Assembly: GCF_004210375.1 (NCBI RefSeq)
Contig: NC_134830.1
Span: 65,822,326 to 65,886,325 of the forward strand
Direction of reading: 5' to 3'
DNA length: 64,000 nt
Source of the DNA: Tachypleus tridentatus
Taxonomy: Eukaryota; Arthropoda; Merostomata; Xiphosura; Limulidae
Under the pieces are notes generated by a model. That model saw only the letters and a program-made list of their open reading frames with translations. It ran no database searches and was not told the DNA's origin. Position numbers and translations under genes: made by a program. Shown here piece after piece: positions 24,601-35,926 of this stretch (its first letter is position 1; every line of letters begins with the position of its first letter).

Positions 24601-27600
24601 ACATCATTATATAAATTTAATCTCAACTGCACCCGACTTTTTGTACACAAAACTGTATATTTATATCCTCTGTATTCTGGAACTGACACCTCTGTAACAT
24701 GTCTGAAAAAGTACAGATAAAGTTGTCATAATTTAGTTCTACCACTCTCTAAGGTGTGGGTCTTCTATGGATACCAAAAACTATTCCCCATTTTATATAC
24801 TATACAAATCCGCAATAAGAATGAGAGAAAATATACAAAGTAAAGATTCTTAAAAGTAATAAAACTGAAAACGATAGTCTGAATTCATTCTTTAAAATAT
24901 TTCAAACAAATGAAACTGAAAATTACCAACCAGTTTTAATAACACACTGTCTGTTGTAGTAACGATGAAATAGCGATACGTCTACTATTCAAATGAGTTT
25001 TAGAGTTGTATAAGATTCTGGAAGGTGGTTTGATAGAGAATATTTTGCTATTTTTTTCTGCTATAACAAGATAACCTCTTTTAAACGTTACACCTCAGAA
25101 AACAATTCAGTAAATCTTTCTGAGGCAATTATAATTTTTTTCTCATTTTTTCTAACCTTTAGTAGTGATAGATTAGAGGGAAGGAAATTAATCAAAATCG
25201 CCCCCATCACGCGACTCGTACATTACCAGCTCAACGCCCTAACCATCGGACCTATGACTTGAATCGACCAAGGTATTTTATGATAGGTTTGCCTGGCAGG
25301 GATGTGATATACATATCAATGCGTATCTCATTATGATAAACAAAAGCATCGGGTAAAGACTCAATAACGAATTTAATAAATGCAAACCTTCCAGACAAAT
25401 ATGTATCATACTTAACTGAGTTATGTAATCTATCACTTAAAACTGGATACCTTACCACGTACAGGAAAACCACTGTCATCAAAGACTTAAAAAAATCAAA
25501 ACCTCCAATTTATAAAAATAAGTAAACTGTTGGATAAAATAACAGACTTCTATTCTATTTCTAAACATATCAAGAAATCACTGACATACAAAACGTAACA
25601 CACCATTGACAACAGAGCGCTGATCACTTAGAGTAAAAGAAATAATATTCCTTCACAAAAAGCAGTCTGGAATGCGATTTAACAAAACGTTATCAAGACA
25701 GTTTACAAGCAGATGAAGCGACTCTTTGGAGCACGTCACTAGATCCATTTGTTGCTACAAACAAAGTTTAAACTTCTCCTAACTAACTAAAGATCTGGAG
25801 TAACAAGTGACGTGTAGCATTAAATCGAATCAAAACCCAAGCCATTAAATTCTTTCGCTGTTTTAAAAAATAAAAACGAAAAATTCACAAACCAAATAAA
25901 TACCATAGCCAGTTGAAGAAACACACTGATGCAGCAACTTCCAACATTAGCAGAAACACCTGGCTCCGTATTATATCTGTAATCACGAACATGTAGACAC
26001 TATCTGAATAGAATATTCAGGGTTTAACTAATTAAATTGGGGTTCACTAGGGACATTCACGTCTTCCTCCCACATGAAAATTCTGGATATTGGACACACG
26101 CGTGAAAGTAAAAGTAATCTTGAGTGAAGTTAAAAAGAAATACGTAGCTAGAGCTAATGCAAACAACATTGGAATATGAAATATATAAGTGATTTTTTCT
26201 TTACAAAGTTTAAAACTGTTTCGAAAACTTAACATTTCCCGGTAAGCTATATTTCTGTTACTTAGCAGTCAAGATTCAAAAAAGTGAAACCAAATTATGT
26301 ATTATATTTGCATGTCTTAAGATATACAATATTAAAACGGAAGCTCATTATAATGTCTAAACCTGAAAATTTGAACTTCAATAATGTTGCTTTCACTTTT
26401 AAAGGCCTCCAGTGAAATGTTTTACGGTTTTGGTGTCACAATTGGACCTGCTGTTGGAGGCGCCCTCTATGAGGTACATATGTTTCTAGTATTATGTGTA
26501 AAACAAGTTAAATTACCTTGCCTTTGTGACTGTTTTAAATCGCAAACTTGGATAATACAACTTTTAAGACAAATTTGCACATTACTTCTTTGTTCGAGTT
26601 ATAAAATGTAGTTCTACGCTTAAACACAGACATTTTCCCCCTGTTTATCTAAATTATCACTAGTCAAGAATTAAAATGAAACTTAGACCATTCCATTAAA
26701 TAAGCTTTATGCCATCCCAACTTTGTTTTCAACCGATACTATTACTTAACAAGTTTCAATTAGAAATGGAAAATCATTATTTCCTGTTAATTAATAAAGT
26801 TATCAATTCTATTAATGATAAAACGTCAAATCCTGGTAGAGAAAAGTGTCCAAATCTTCACACACTTTCACATCAATCTTCTTTAGTTTCCATTAATATA
26901 ATGCACACTATTTCGTGCTTAAGGAATGTTTACTGTTGACAGCTGAGGTACAGAAAAAATCGAATGGATACATATTAAACACCATGTTCTTGAGTTGCAG
27001 CTGAATAATTAATAAAATTAATAATAATATAAATGATAAAAAGTCAAAATACATTAAAAGACACTTTTTATAGAAATATTTATAGTATTTAAGTCTGAAA
27101 AATTAAACACTAATAAAGGAATTATTCCCATTAGATCCTTTCGTGTCATTATCTTGGAAATTAATGATAATAATATTACAGAACATATACAAATAAACTA
27201 GTAAAGTTGTTTACAATATTAGAACCAGTTATTCTGTTTTTCAGGTTGGAGGTTATATGCTACCATTTTTCCTCATTGGAGGGATTCACTTGTGTTTATC
27301 TGCAATCATGTTCTTCTTGTTACCAGAAACAGGTGACATAAATTAAGCTCCGCTATCTACTTAAATTTATTATAATTAATTCAACCTGTGTTAAAATTCT
27401 GTGTTATGATATTCTAATTGATGCTTGTTTGACAAAGTTAATACATAATTTGTTTTTTAAAATAAATGTAATCGTATTTATTGGTTGCTTAGAACCACTT
27501 TCGTTTTATTGAAAAGATTTTTAAAATTTTCAGTTGTCAATACGTTATTTCATAATATTTTATTTGTAACATAGTCAGTTACACTTGATTTTCTCTTTTT

Positions 27601-30600
27601 TTTGCCACTTATGTTCAATTAGAATATGCTACCCAAGACAACAAGGGTGAAGTTTTGAAGATTATTCTGAACCCTTCTTTTATTGTGGCAATGATAAATA
27701 TCTTAACCGGCTTCATTATCGTGGGATTTAATGAGGCGACCTTGGAGCCTCACATCAGACAGGTACGTTAAATTCATTTGTTCTTTTGTGTTCCATGAAT
27801 TCTTTTTTACCGTAGTGGAGACATCACACTGAAAACATCAAAGAGTTAAGTCGTATTACAAAATTGGTTTACATTATCATCAGTTAGATTTTATTTTTTC
27901 TATCGCAATTTTAAATTTTCCATGTATGTAGCAAGTAAATTAATGATTATTTGAACTAAGTCAAAATAGCTGTATACTAACTGCTCGTTTGTTTGTTTTT
28001 CTTGCAAAAAGTTACACATTAAGCTACTTGCGATAGTCTACCGCAGATATTCGAGTCTGGAATATTTCTTTACTATTTTGTATTTAAATATAAAAGTAAA
28101 AACAAAATGGTCCAGTCTATTTAATTTCAACTCTCGATCTAGTTGGAATTTGTAAACTTGTTTTCAACATTAATTGATAAAAAAGGGGATATGACTATTC
28201 ACAAAATATATTTTGATGACAAATGTTATAAAGGATTTATATCGATGTATAGATATTACATTTCAAACATATATCAGAACCTTAATACCATTGAGCGCCC
28301 ACCAGTGTAATATCAAAGTAAAATATAAACATTTAATATTTATAACTAAATAGATATGGAAAATAAATAGATATTAAAATATACGTAAAGTTCCGTGTTT
28401 CAAGAAATCAAATAGTATATTATCGAAAACAAGTTTTATCATTCTCTGAAGCATTGCGTGTTTATTTCGTGTAGTTTGGTCTAGCACCATCGGTTGTTGG
28501 ACTAATATTTATTGTTTCTGGTGGAATGTATTCAGTTGGATCTCTTGTCTGGGGATATATTCATGACAAAGCTGTGAGTATATCAGATTAACCTAATTAT
28601 TACACTTATACACATAAATATGTTTTATAAAGATGGATTATTGTACTCAAATTAAAAAGTGACCACTATGTTTGAATAAAAAGACAAGAGCATTTCAATT
28701 TCGATAAATGTTTATATTTAGTTCTCATAAAATAAATAAACCTACTGACACGCCAACCAAAATGAAAGTACAATTGGCAACAAATCTCTACTAAATTAAA
28801 CAGACTTATCCTGAACTTATGTTGTTGTTTTTCAGCCTGATTCTTTCCTTCCATTATATATAACCAACAGTGTCTCCATAATGAGTTTATTATTAATTGG
28901 ACCAGCACCTTTTCTTCCTCTGAAAATGTAAGTTTATTCTTATGTTATACATTATTTCTGCCACGTGTTTTCATATCTCAGATTATTTATTTTCCAAACT
29001 TATAGTTTCTCTATGTAGCCCAAAAAATACATTTCGGAGTTTAGATATATCTCAAGTTCTATGTCCTCTTAACTCATATTCTGTCTTTAAAGCATGATCT
29101 TTATTGTTTATGTTACACATTCATCAACTTTAAAGTGGGAGATGTATCTAAAGACTTCTTTTAGAATACATCTGAACTTATCCTTAAGAAATCTATTGAG
29201 AAATAATATAAATGAATAAATAGAGAGTAATTTAAAAAATAATGTAGTAATAACACAGAAATTTGTTTGTAGTTGAGCACAAAGCTACACAATCTACAGA
29301 AGGTAAACAAGGTCTATCTGTGGTCTTCCATCCACTGGTAGAGTTGTAATTCCTAGAAATTCTGGGGTTAAAGGGTGAGGGTACAAATAATACACTATTC
29401 TTAATCAACTCTTTTTAAATCTGAAAACACAAATACACTTCTTATAACTTCCTTTGCAAAAACTAATTATTCCTCAACTGAAAAATAACGTTTAAAAATT
29501 TTAGAGATGTTTTATTTTAACTTTATTTGGGATTAAATACAAGAAACGTTGGCTGTGATTCAGCCAACAAATTTTGGCTGAATTTGTGATTCAAATTGGT
29601 CTAGCAATTTTGCCAATTGTGATTGGCAACAATCACAAAACTTGGTGACAGGTGTTATCAATTTCAAAGACTTATCAGGTATTTGCAGATATGAATATGC
29701 TGCCTTACAGTTTATTCATAAACATCTGAGAAATATTGTTAGAAATCTCTTGTTTCATGACTCACCAAAAACAATCAAGTTTTTAGGCCATCTTTTGACC
29801 TTTCAGTTTATTATATTAACTCATATAATCTCAGTAATATTCGTAACGGAATATTATACATTACTGTAATTGTTCCATAGGAATATTACGTGCCATGATA
29901 TCATTTCACCACAACTACTATTTCAATCTTCCTGTAATAACGGATCATACTCTGTATATTTTTATCGGCAGTATGACGTCATGTTTATATTGTATCACTG
30001 GCACTATTGGGTGCGAATATCCCCGAAAATATATTGATCTTCAACTAATGCTTCACGGCCATCTAAACTGTTGTTTGTGTACAATTTGAACTTTCCTTTT
30101 AACTTCAAAGAGTACGTGTCTCCATCTCTACTTATATTACTGTTTGTAATTTGTCTCTCTCTATAATAACTTACTTTAGGAGGTTGATTTATGAAAGATA
30201 CGGTAAATATACTTACATTATACGTTAATACCAAATAATGTGTCCTTGTGCTTAACTACATGCTATTTTAGAACATTTAGCAGCATCAAAAATAAACATT
30301 CGATTTACTGTAAACTAGCGCAGTAGTTACGGGATGTCGCTACTATTATATTTATCGTCAACACGTCTTCTCTAATGTAAATGTAAAAGTTTTCAACGAA
30401 ACGTACAATTCAAACTAAGATAACACAATGATATTGCAAACTTATCAATATTCCAAAATATGCCATTTTTTATAGCTTTCAAATGCTGATTGGCTTTGAT
30501 TTTTATGAGAAGTTGATGTGTATACTGTGCCTTTACACAAGATATTTTGACTATATTTAACTTATGTCAAGAATTACAGAGATAGTATATATTATGCCAA

Positions 30601-33600
30601 AAGGTCATAGCGTATACCGCTAGCCTAAATCACCGAATATGCCATATTCATTCGTTACTTCTATCTTCTAAAATATGACCAGGTGGGTTAGGGCGTTCAA
30701 CTCGTAATCTGATGGTCGCGGGTTCGAATCCCGGTCCCACCAAACATGCTCGCCCTTTCAACCGTGGGGGCATCATTATGTGACTATAAATTACACTATT
30801 CGTTGGTAAAAAGTAGCCCAAGAGTTGGCGGTGGGTGGTGATGACCAGTGCCTTCCCTATAGTCTCACACTGCTAAATTAGTGACGGCTAGCGCAGATAG
30901 CCCTCGAGTAGCTTTGCGCGAAATTGAAAACAAACAAACTAACTGCGTGTTACTATTATATCTATGATAGCAACTTCATCACTGTCGTAGATTAAACTCT
31001 AACGTTAGGCTTAAGGTATATTAAGAAAGTAAAAAATAACAGGAGACGAGCAGTACGTTAATCTGTGAAACACTAACGTACATATCTATGTCAAATATCA
31101 TTAGTTTACTTTGATAATTAAATACTCTATAACAAAAAATAAGTTATAATTGATTCTCCTTTTTTAATCAATTATTCTTCGAAAGTTACTAATTGATAAT
31201 AATTTTTAATTTTTAATGTTTTAAAAGTACGACTACTAATATTGCTATTATTCACATTAAACACCAAAATTTACTATGTTTTCGAAGTTCCTTAAATATA
31301 CCATTAGATAATAACACGAATGATATCTCTGAATAAATGAAACCTTATTGTGTGAATAAAAACTATTTCAAATCATCATACATCTACATTTCTTTATTAT
31401 ATATGGCGTATTTTATTCTTTCGATTTTCTCTGTCTAGGATATCGGGAAGGTTGAATTTCCTGATACAATTATAACACAATGTCGCAAGCGATAAATCGA
31501 ATGAAAAATGGTCTCTCAAATATATTCCTATTCCTATTTAAAGAGCTGGTTTGTCACTGGTTATTACTTTGACATATTTTTAGGGTGATATATTTTAACA
31601 AGTACATAAGAATGTTTGTTTTGGAATTTCGCACAAAGCTATTCGAGGGCTATCTGCGCTAGCCGTCCCTAATTTAGCAGTGTAAGACTAGAGGGAAGGC
31701 AGCTAGTTATCACCACCCACCGCCAAATCTTGGGTTACTCTTTTACCAACGAATAGTGGGATTGACTGAAAGGGTGAGCATGTTTGGCGCGACCGGGATG
31801 CGAACCCGCGACCCTCAGATTACGAATCGCACGCCTTTATACGCTTGACCAACATGATAATAATCAAGAACGTAAAAAAATCGATCTAATTTCAAACTTA
31901 AATCATTTCAGAATTTAGGTTTTCTGTTATATGACCAATGTTATCAATAAAATAAAATCCTACTTCATAAATATAGACTCTAAATTAAACAATCAATATT
32001 GTATTTTGTTTTTGCATTACAGTTTACAGCTATTACTGTAAAAGTTGTAAAGGGTAATAAAATGTACTTTATAGGAAAGTGAACTCAAAAGGAAAACATT
32101 TTTCCAGTTTTGTTTTTATGTATTTCATTTTACACTTCAAGTACGTGGATAACATAAATAATAATACATGGTGCACATCCTCAGGACTCACTTACCAAGA
32201 GTGCAAAATTTCAATTTAGTAGGTTTTTTTCTCCTTTTGAATCAATGGTGGTCACATACACCGAGCCACACCCTTTTATAATAATCGACAACACTGACGT
32301 TATAATATCATATGAAGTTATTTTGATGGCAATAAGATAGCTTAGTAGAATGATTTTGAACACTAAATATAGTTATATTATTCACCTTTGAACCGATGAC
32401 AACAAATAGTTTAAGCCTTGACGTTGAAAAATACTATGATATGGAAAGAAATATACAACGAAATGAATTCCTTCTGTGCATAGATGAGTTCCACTAAATC
32501 ATTCAAACACTTTGAATAAATTCCAAAAATGATTTTTTTCATTCCTTAGATGTTAACTTAAAAAAATACGGTACGAGAAATGTATATGTCTGTAGTTTAC
32601 ATTGAAAGAAATACAGTTATATATGGAGTGTTAACCATGGAATCTGCTTTCGAAACAGTCAAGCCATGCCTATCAGGTATTATAGTGATACGAAATTTCG
32701 TAATTCGGAAAAATTAACTTCGGGTTAACAGAAATGTCACAAGGAGCTGGCACAAGTGATCAGTGCCCAGATTGTATTTCACAATGCCCCTAATTCATCA
32801 AAATCAGAACTGAAAATCCCAGATAATATCTTAGATCGATGAAAATACTCAAAAGTTCTGGAACACAGCGGAAAGATGTTTGGCGGCTGTCAATAGAATT
32901 ATTAGTTTGCTTTCCGTATGTAAATTCACTTTAAGTATGTGAGTATTTAAATTCGCATAGTTCATCACATGATTTCTACATTATTTTATTTTGTGTTTTG
33001 TAAAATGTTGAAATACATAATTATTTTAGGGAATCAGTTTTCCCGAATCTTTTAAGCATTACGTTATGATGTTAGATATGTATATCACATTAAACTTAAG
33101 TGTTTAGACTAACAAAGTGAACTAAATATGTAATTAATAATTATATTTTAGTCATAAAAAGACACATTTAAATTACATTTTCAAATTAAATAAAAACAAC
33201 ATTAGATATTGGCTCAAAAAAGAAACGATACAGAAAATGTGGGCTTCTATAATTTATGGGATTGTAGAAAAAAGGTTTAGATATATCAGATTCACTCATC
33301 TAATATTCTGGGAACACAACTCACTTACAAGTACATAACATTTTTGGGTTCTCTCTAAATACTTAATTGTTGTTATATTCCTTAATATTTAAAGAGGATT
33401 TTCAGTAACATACTCTCCAGTAAAAAAAAACAAAAAAACCTGCATATTTCTTTTTTTTTACTGAAGGTATATACGTTCATTACTTTTAATGAAACATCAG
33501 TCATGTATTATAATTTATCTCGGTCGACTCTCCAGTTTATTATAATACGTACACTACGTTTCAAGATTTCAAATAGCCGGAAATTTTATATTTAATTTAC

Positions 33601-35710
33601 AAATTAATTAAATGTCAATGTATATCAAATTTGTGATGCTTTTCCACAAAATTCATATGTACAGTTTTCCTTATTAACAAAAATATATTTTAATACATGC
33701 AACAGCATTACAGTTTATAATAACAGTAACTAGAAATAGTTATTTATATAAAAATTTTCTATAAACTCATAACAATATTCTGCTTTTTTTCTGGTATAGA
33801 ACTGAATATTTCATCAATGTTCGAGGTCCAGGACAAGAAAATTAATTTTGTGATACACTTCACTTGACGGGAATACTAGTTAGCTCTGTTCTTCACACAT
33901 GAGATTTTTCCAATGATAGTATCTAATGTCATCGTAGAAAAACTAACGTCCGAACTGAATTTCCTAAATATTTTATGGTTCGAAATCTATAAACGTTCCT
34001 GGTCAAATATCTGTAGCATTCCAATTAATAAGATTTTGTCACAATTATAACTTCCAAGGCTTATAGTATACTGGTTTACGCCACCAAAAAGTATTCTATT
34101 ACTATCTCACGACGCATCAAATTGCAAAATTTAAGGTGACGTTTTCGAAAGCTCAACAACAGTAAAAGATATGCTAGTGTTTTTGTAAATATATTGTTGA
34201 TTCTTACTCTCAAGAATCTTCTACATATTGAGAAAACAGGCAGTACTTCTTCAATACACATTTAACAATATATGTTACATGCAATAAACTGAAACAAACG
34301 TGTTATTAAAATGAAAGTTTAACAGTAATTCTATTATAGATCGAAAATAAGGTCTAGTATAAAGTACAACCATCTTTTTGTGCCACTGTCTCTTAGTAAT
34401 TTTTATAAAATTATTCATTCTAACAATGAATCATTTAATACTTACAGTACCTTCTGGTTGGTAATATTTGCCCAAGTTCTTCTCGGAATCGGAACTGGAG
34501 GAAAAGTAATTATAGGATTCAACTATGCCTTGAGATCAACTATGTAAGACTTATATACATAAAATGTTAAGTATAACAAATACCAAGTACAAATAATATA
34601 TTTAAATATGTAACAGGTAGTAAGAATCTTGCTTCTTTGTTTTTGGAACAGTTCTCGTTGTATATTCACGCTACTGACTGTTAAATAAATCGCAAAACAA
34701 AGTGTAAGTAAAAAGTACTTATAATTTTACGGCCTTCACAACAAACTAGAGTGCTCTTTTATCACAAAAGTGAGTGTGTTTTTCCTTGTTGTAATACTTT
34801 TCATTTTATTTATTCTATAAATGTTTGTGAAATTTTATCAGGTAAACTAAGTTTTTTGTTTTATTCAAATTTCTAAAGTTTTATATTGTATTTTGGCCTG
34901 AATAATTACGGTCTATAGTCCATCAATTTCTTTTAAGACTATACTTTGATGAAGAAACAGGAGAGAGAGAGAAGAACTCATTTATGGACCAGAATACGTT
35001 CATATTATTATATTTAACAAGTGCTGCCAAACACAGATAATAAATAGTAAAAAAATACGTAATTTACTTCTCTTTTCAGATCTCGTGGGTTCCCAAATAA
35101 CGTCACTACCTTAACGATTGTTTCGGGTCTCTTTAACAGTGCAGCTTCTTTTGGGTGAGTGTTTATAGAAATAATATATATAACAAAGAATTTCTAATTC
35201 AATGCACCAGTTTTTATTCGAATTTAATGTATTAAAGTTTAATGTAATATATACTTTTCTTCACATAGGTGTTTTATTGGACCATCTCTTGGAGGGGCGC
35301 TTTTGGAGCAAATGGGTTATGAAAATGGAACAATGGTTCTCTTGGGGTTTGAATTGACAGTGGTAAGATTATTTGTTTCTTTCAGCAAGAAATAAGTCAA
35401 TTTTTATATGCTACTTTAAAGCGTATATAGCAAACTTGGAAAACGCTGTATGTTGTATATACTTTCACAAAGAACAATAAAAGAACTTAATTCCTAGAAT
35501 TATATATTCATTATTGAATTTCTGAAAACTCCGATTCATAGAATAATTTGTTAGAAACTAAATAACTGTTTATGTATTTTGTATATGTAACAAGTAAGAA
35601 GTTTATAATAGTTTCCATCATTTTCTAATATTGTTTAGATGGCGATAACTGTCCTACATGTACTGTGGAAAAAACTTGTCAGAGTTCTTAAAGAAACGCA
35701 AGAATTGTAA
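18268..35710 (+). CDS. SLC18B1-like: MFS transporter, SLC18B1-like (vesicular polyamine transporter family)
   Basis: Coding exons: 18268-18657, 19856-19951, 22164-22237, 23819-23966, 26405-26473, 27245-27332, 27623-27762, 28475-28573, 28836-28927, 34448-34543, 35080-35154, 35269-35362, 35639-35710. They total 1533 nt, 510 residues plus TAA, and every junction is GT/AG with matching phase. The predicted protein has a long Ser/Thr/Glu-rich N-terminus (about 1-97), then about twelve hydrophobic segments in two halves. Both halves carry the antiporter motif C seen in the DHA1/SLC18 group: VTIGPAVGGALYE (~residue 250) and CFIGPSLGGALLEQ (~residue 462). Family knowledge: mammalian SLC18B1 is a proton-coupled vesicular transporter of spermine and spermidine; substrate here is inferred only. 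The start is the first in-frame ATG. No in-frame ATG precedes it back to the upstream stop. Length exceeds the ~456 residues I recall for human SLC18B1 because of the N-terminal tail. A partial broken duplicate lies upstream. Confidence 0.9.
19061..19243 (-). repeat. tRNA-derived SINE (family A), pre-duplication copy
   Basis: Intron 1 of the intact gene. Counterpart of 7075-7245, sharing the same truncation near the head (AATCACTTGGTCATGCCAGGCC). Confidence 0.8.
19856..19951 (+). CDS. SLC18B1-like: Transporter exon 2: loop and helix 2
   Basis: Residues 131-162, TTTTCAG|GCAGAG to AAAATC|gtgagt. The QYGFLYGVFSLTTFLLSPV segment matches the conserved QYGLVFGVFELVVFLFAP-type helix 2 of SLC18B1 proteins. 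Confidence 0.88.
20280..20965 (+). repeat. Dispersed ~0.8-kb noncoding repeat, copy 2
   Basis: Partner of 8430-9330 through the gene duplication, with an internal deletion after TCTATAAACGTTCCTGG relative to the copies at 9 kb and 34 kb. Confidence 0.6.
20978..21256 (+). repeat. Full-length tRNA-derived SINE (family A) with 13-bp target duplication
   Basis: Best complete copy: tRNA-like head (GCCTGGCATGGCCAAGCG, anticodon-loop-like CTTGTAA, B box GGGTTCGCATCCC), body with GGGGGCGTTATAATGTGAC and AGAGTTGGCGGTGGGTAGTG, and tail (AAAC)n. It is flanked by the perfect direct repeat AGTTTTTCTGAAG at 20965-20977 and 21257-21269. The pseudogene copy has the unoccupied site (AGTAATTTTCTGAAG near 9347), so this insertion postdates the duplication. 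Confidence 0.93.
21655..21760 (+). repeat. tRNA-derived SINE (family B), diverged
   Basis: AGTTTAGCAGTAATTCTACGG, GGTTCGATTCCCC B box and AGCAGACAACCCGTTGTGG, in intron 2. Confidence 0.65.
22164..22237 (+). CDS. SLC18B1-like: Transporter exon 3: helix 3
   Basis: Residues 163-187 (phase 0 in, phase 2 out), ISPKCLLISGICLGGGATIF, a glycine-rich hydrophobic segment. TTTACAG| to TTGG|gtaagt. Confidence 0.87.
23819..23966 (+). CDS. SLC18B1-like: Transporter exon 4: helix 4 region
   Basis: Residues 187-236. Contains FVGRIVQAIGSASLFTLGY, which matches the RVxxAxG..A.....Y signature around helix 4 of the family, followed by a polar loop ending TEYRSTAL|gtgaga. Confidence 0.88.
24301..24422 (+). repeat. 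tRNA-derived SINE (family C)
   Basis: Intron 4 counterpart of 11569-11687. CACGGCCACAGAGGTACAG head remnant, then CTATTGTGTTGCTTTGTACTC tail-proximal box. Confidence 0.6.
24955..25660. other. High-identity intron-4 block shared with the pseudogene
   Basis: Aligns with 11930-12590 at what I estimate by eye to be over 90% identity, higher than the neighbouring exons 3-6 of the two copies. On the minus strand it contains an open frame of 76 codons (25252-25482), which the other copy breaks by a ~22-nt deletion. I do not recognise the frame. It ends beside a SINE head fragment. Confidence 0.5.
25146..25250 (-). repeat. SINE fragment with tRNA-like head
   Basis: Partner of the fragment at 12108-12225, lying within the preserved intron-4 block. 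Confidence 0.5.
26405..26473 (+). CDS. SLC18B1-like: Transporter exon 5: helix 5 with antiporter motif C
   Basis: Residues 237-259, 69 nt, phase 0 on both sides. Encodes GFGVTIGPAVGGALYE, the G..xxxGPxxGG motif C diagnostic of drug:H+ antiporter-type MFS proteins. Confidence 0.9.
27245..27332 (+). CDS. SLC18B1-like: Transporter exon 6: helix 6
   Basis: Residues 260-289. YMLPFFLIGGIHLCLSAIMF is a clear membrane segment ending at LLPET, the start of the central loop. Confidence 0.88.
27623..27762 (+). CDS. SLC18B1-like: Transporter exon 7: central loop and helix 7
   Basis: Residues 289-335. Polar central loop EYATQDNKGEVLKIILNPS, then helix 7, ending NEATLEPHIRQ|gtacgt. The N.A.L.PH.R/F pattern after helix 7 is conserved in SLC18B1 relatives (FLDPTLSLF-type site in human). 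Confidence 0.9.
28475..28573 (+). CDS. SLC18B1-like: Transporter exon 8: helix 8
   Basis: Residues 336-368, 99 nt, phase 0/0. VVGLIFIVSGGMYSVGSLVWG corresponds to the YVGLVFLGMALSYAISSPLFG-type helix 8; ends YIHDKA. Confidence 0.9.
28836..28927 (+). CDS. SLC18B1-like: Transporter exon 9: helix 9
   Basis: Residues 369-399. SVSIMSLLLIGPAPFLPLK contains the LLGPxP motif of helix 9. Phase 0 in, 2 out; a 5.5-kb intron follows. Confidence 0.9.
29265..29378 (-). repeat. tRNA-derived SINE (family C), minus strand
   Basis: Complement of the family-C tail (GTTGAGCACAAAGCTACACAA) followed by a degenerate head, in intron 9. Confidence 0.5.
29551..29645. repeat. Cluster of short perfect hairpins
   Basis: ATTCAGCCAA/TTGGCTGAAT (10 bp, 5-7 nt loop) is followed by nested TTGTGATTG/CAATCACAA arms. 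It lies in intron 9 and is not linked to any recognised element. Confidence 0.5.
30675..30942 (+). repeat. tRNA-derived SINE (family A), plus strand
   Basis: Intron 9. Near-complete, with B box GGGTTCGAATCCC, body and AAACAAAC tail. The head start is altered (ATATGACCAGGTGGG). It forms an inverted pair with the copy at 31614-31853. Confidence 0.88.
31614..31853 (-). repeat. tRNA-derived SINE (family A), minus strand
   Basis: Intron 9. Tail-first orientation (TTTGTTTTGGAATTTCGCACAAAGC), lacking the GGGGGCGTTATAATGTGA part of the body by internal deletion. Confidence 0.88.
33500..34330 (+). repeat. Dispersed ~0.8-kb noncoding repeat, copy 3
   Basis: Intron 9. Shares with 8430-9330 the boxes AAAATATATTTTAATACA, GAACTGAATATTTCATC, CGAAATCTATAAACGTTC and TTGATTCTTACTCTCAAGAA. 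This copy is not explained by the gene duplication, so the unit is a true dispersed repeat. Confidence 0.6.
34448..34543 (+). CDS. SLC18B1-like: Transporter exon 10: helix 10
   Basis: Residues 399-431. WLVIFAQVLLGIGTGGKVII is the glycine-rich helix 10, matching LVVSGLSAGMSI-type sequence. Phase 2 in and out. Confidence 0.9.
35080..35154 (+). CDS. SLC18B1-like: Transporter exon 11: loop to helix 11
   Basis: Residues 431-456. TLTIVSGLFNSAASFG matches the LGLVSGLFSAMWSIG block of the family. Donor GG|gtgagt. Confidence 0.9.
35269..35362 (+). CDS. SLC18B1-like: Transporter exon 12: second GPxLGG motif
   Basis: Residues 456-487. CFIGPSLGGALLEQMGYE is the C-half counterpart of motif C (GPTLGGFLYEKIGFE in the human protein), followed by the start of helix 12. 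Confidence 0.92.
35639..35710 (+). CDS. SLC18B1-like: Transporter exon 13: end of helix 12 and C-terminus
   Basis: Residues 488-510 and TAA. MAITVLHVLWKKLVRVLKETQ: the helix ends in a basic amphipathic tail, short compared with vertebrate SLC18B1. Confidence 0.88.
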   Translation: MAITVLHVLWKKLVRVLKETQEL

Positions 35711-35920
35711 CGTGAGATGGTTCTTCGGTGGTACGATTTTCTATATGTAAGATCCCAATGTTTAACTTGTATTATCATGCTGTTTAATGCTAAAATGTAG
35801 CTTTAAGTCTTCTCAAACGTTCAATTTCATGTCTACAATGTACTGAGATAGCAGTTCTTCATATTCTGTTATGAAGTAATACACTCTTTAATACAGGTAC
35901 ACTGTCGTAATGACATTTCA

Positions 35921-35926
35921 ATTAAA
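35921..35926 (+). terminator. Possible poly(A) signal of the transporter gene
   Basis: ATTAAA 211 nt after the stop codon, with a G/T-rich stretch (TGTGTTTTTGTTGGG) about 40 nt further on. This is a weak variant hexamer; a later AATAAA-type site near 36.13 kb is also possible. Confidence 0.3.
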
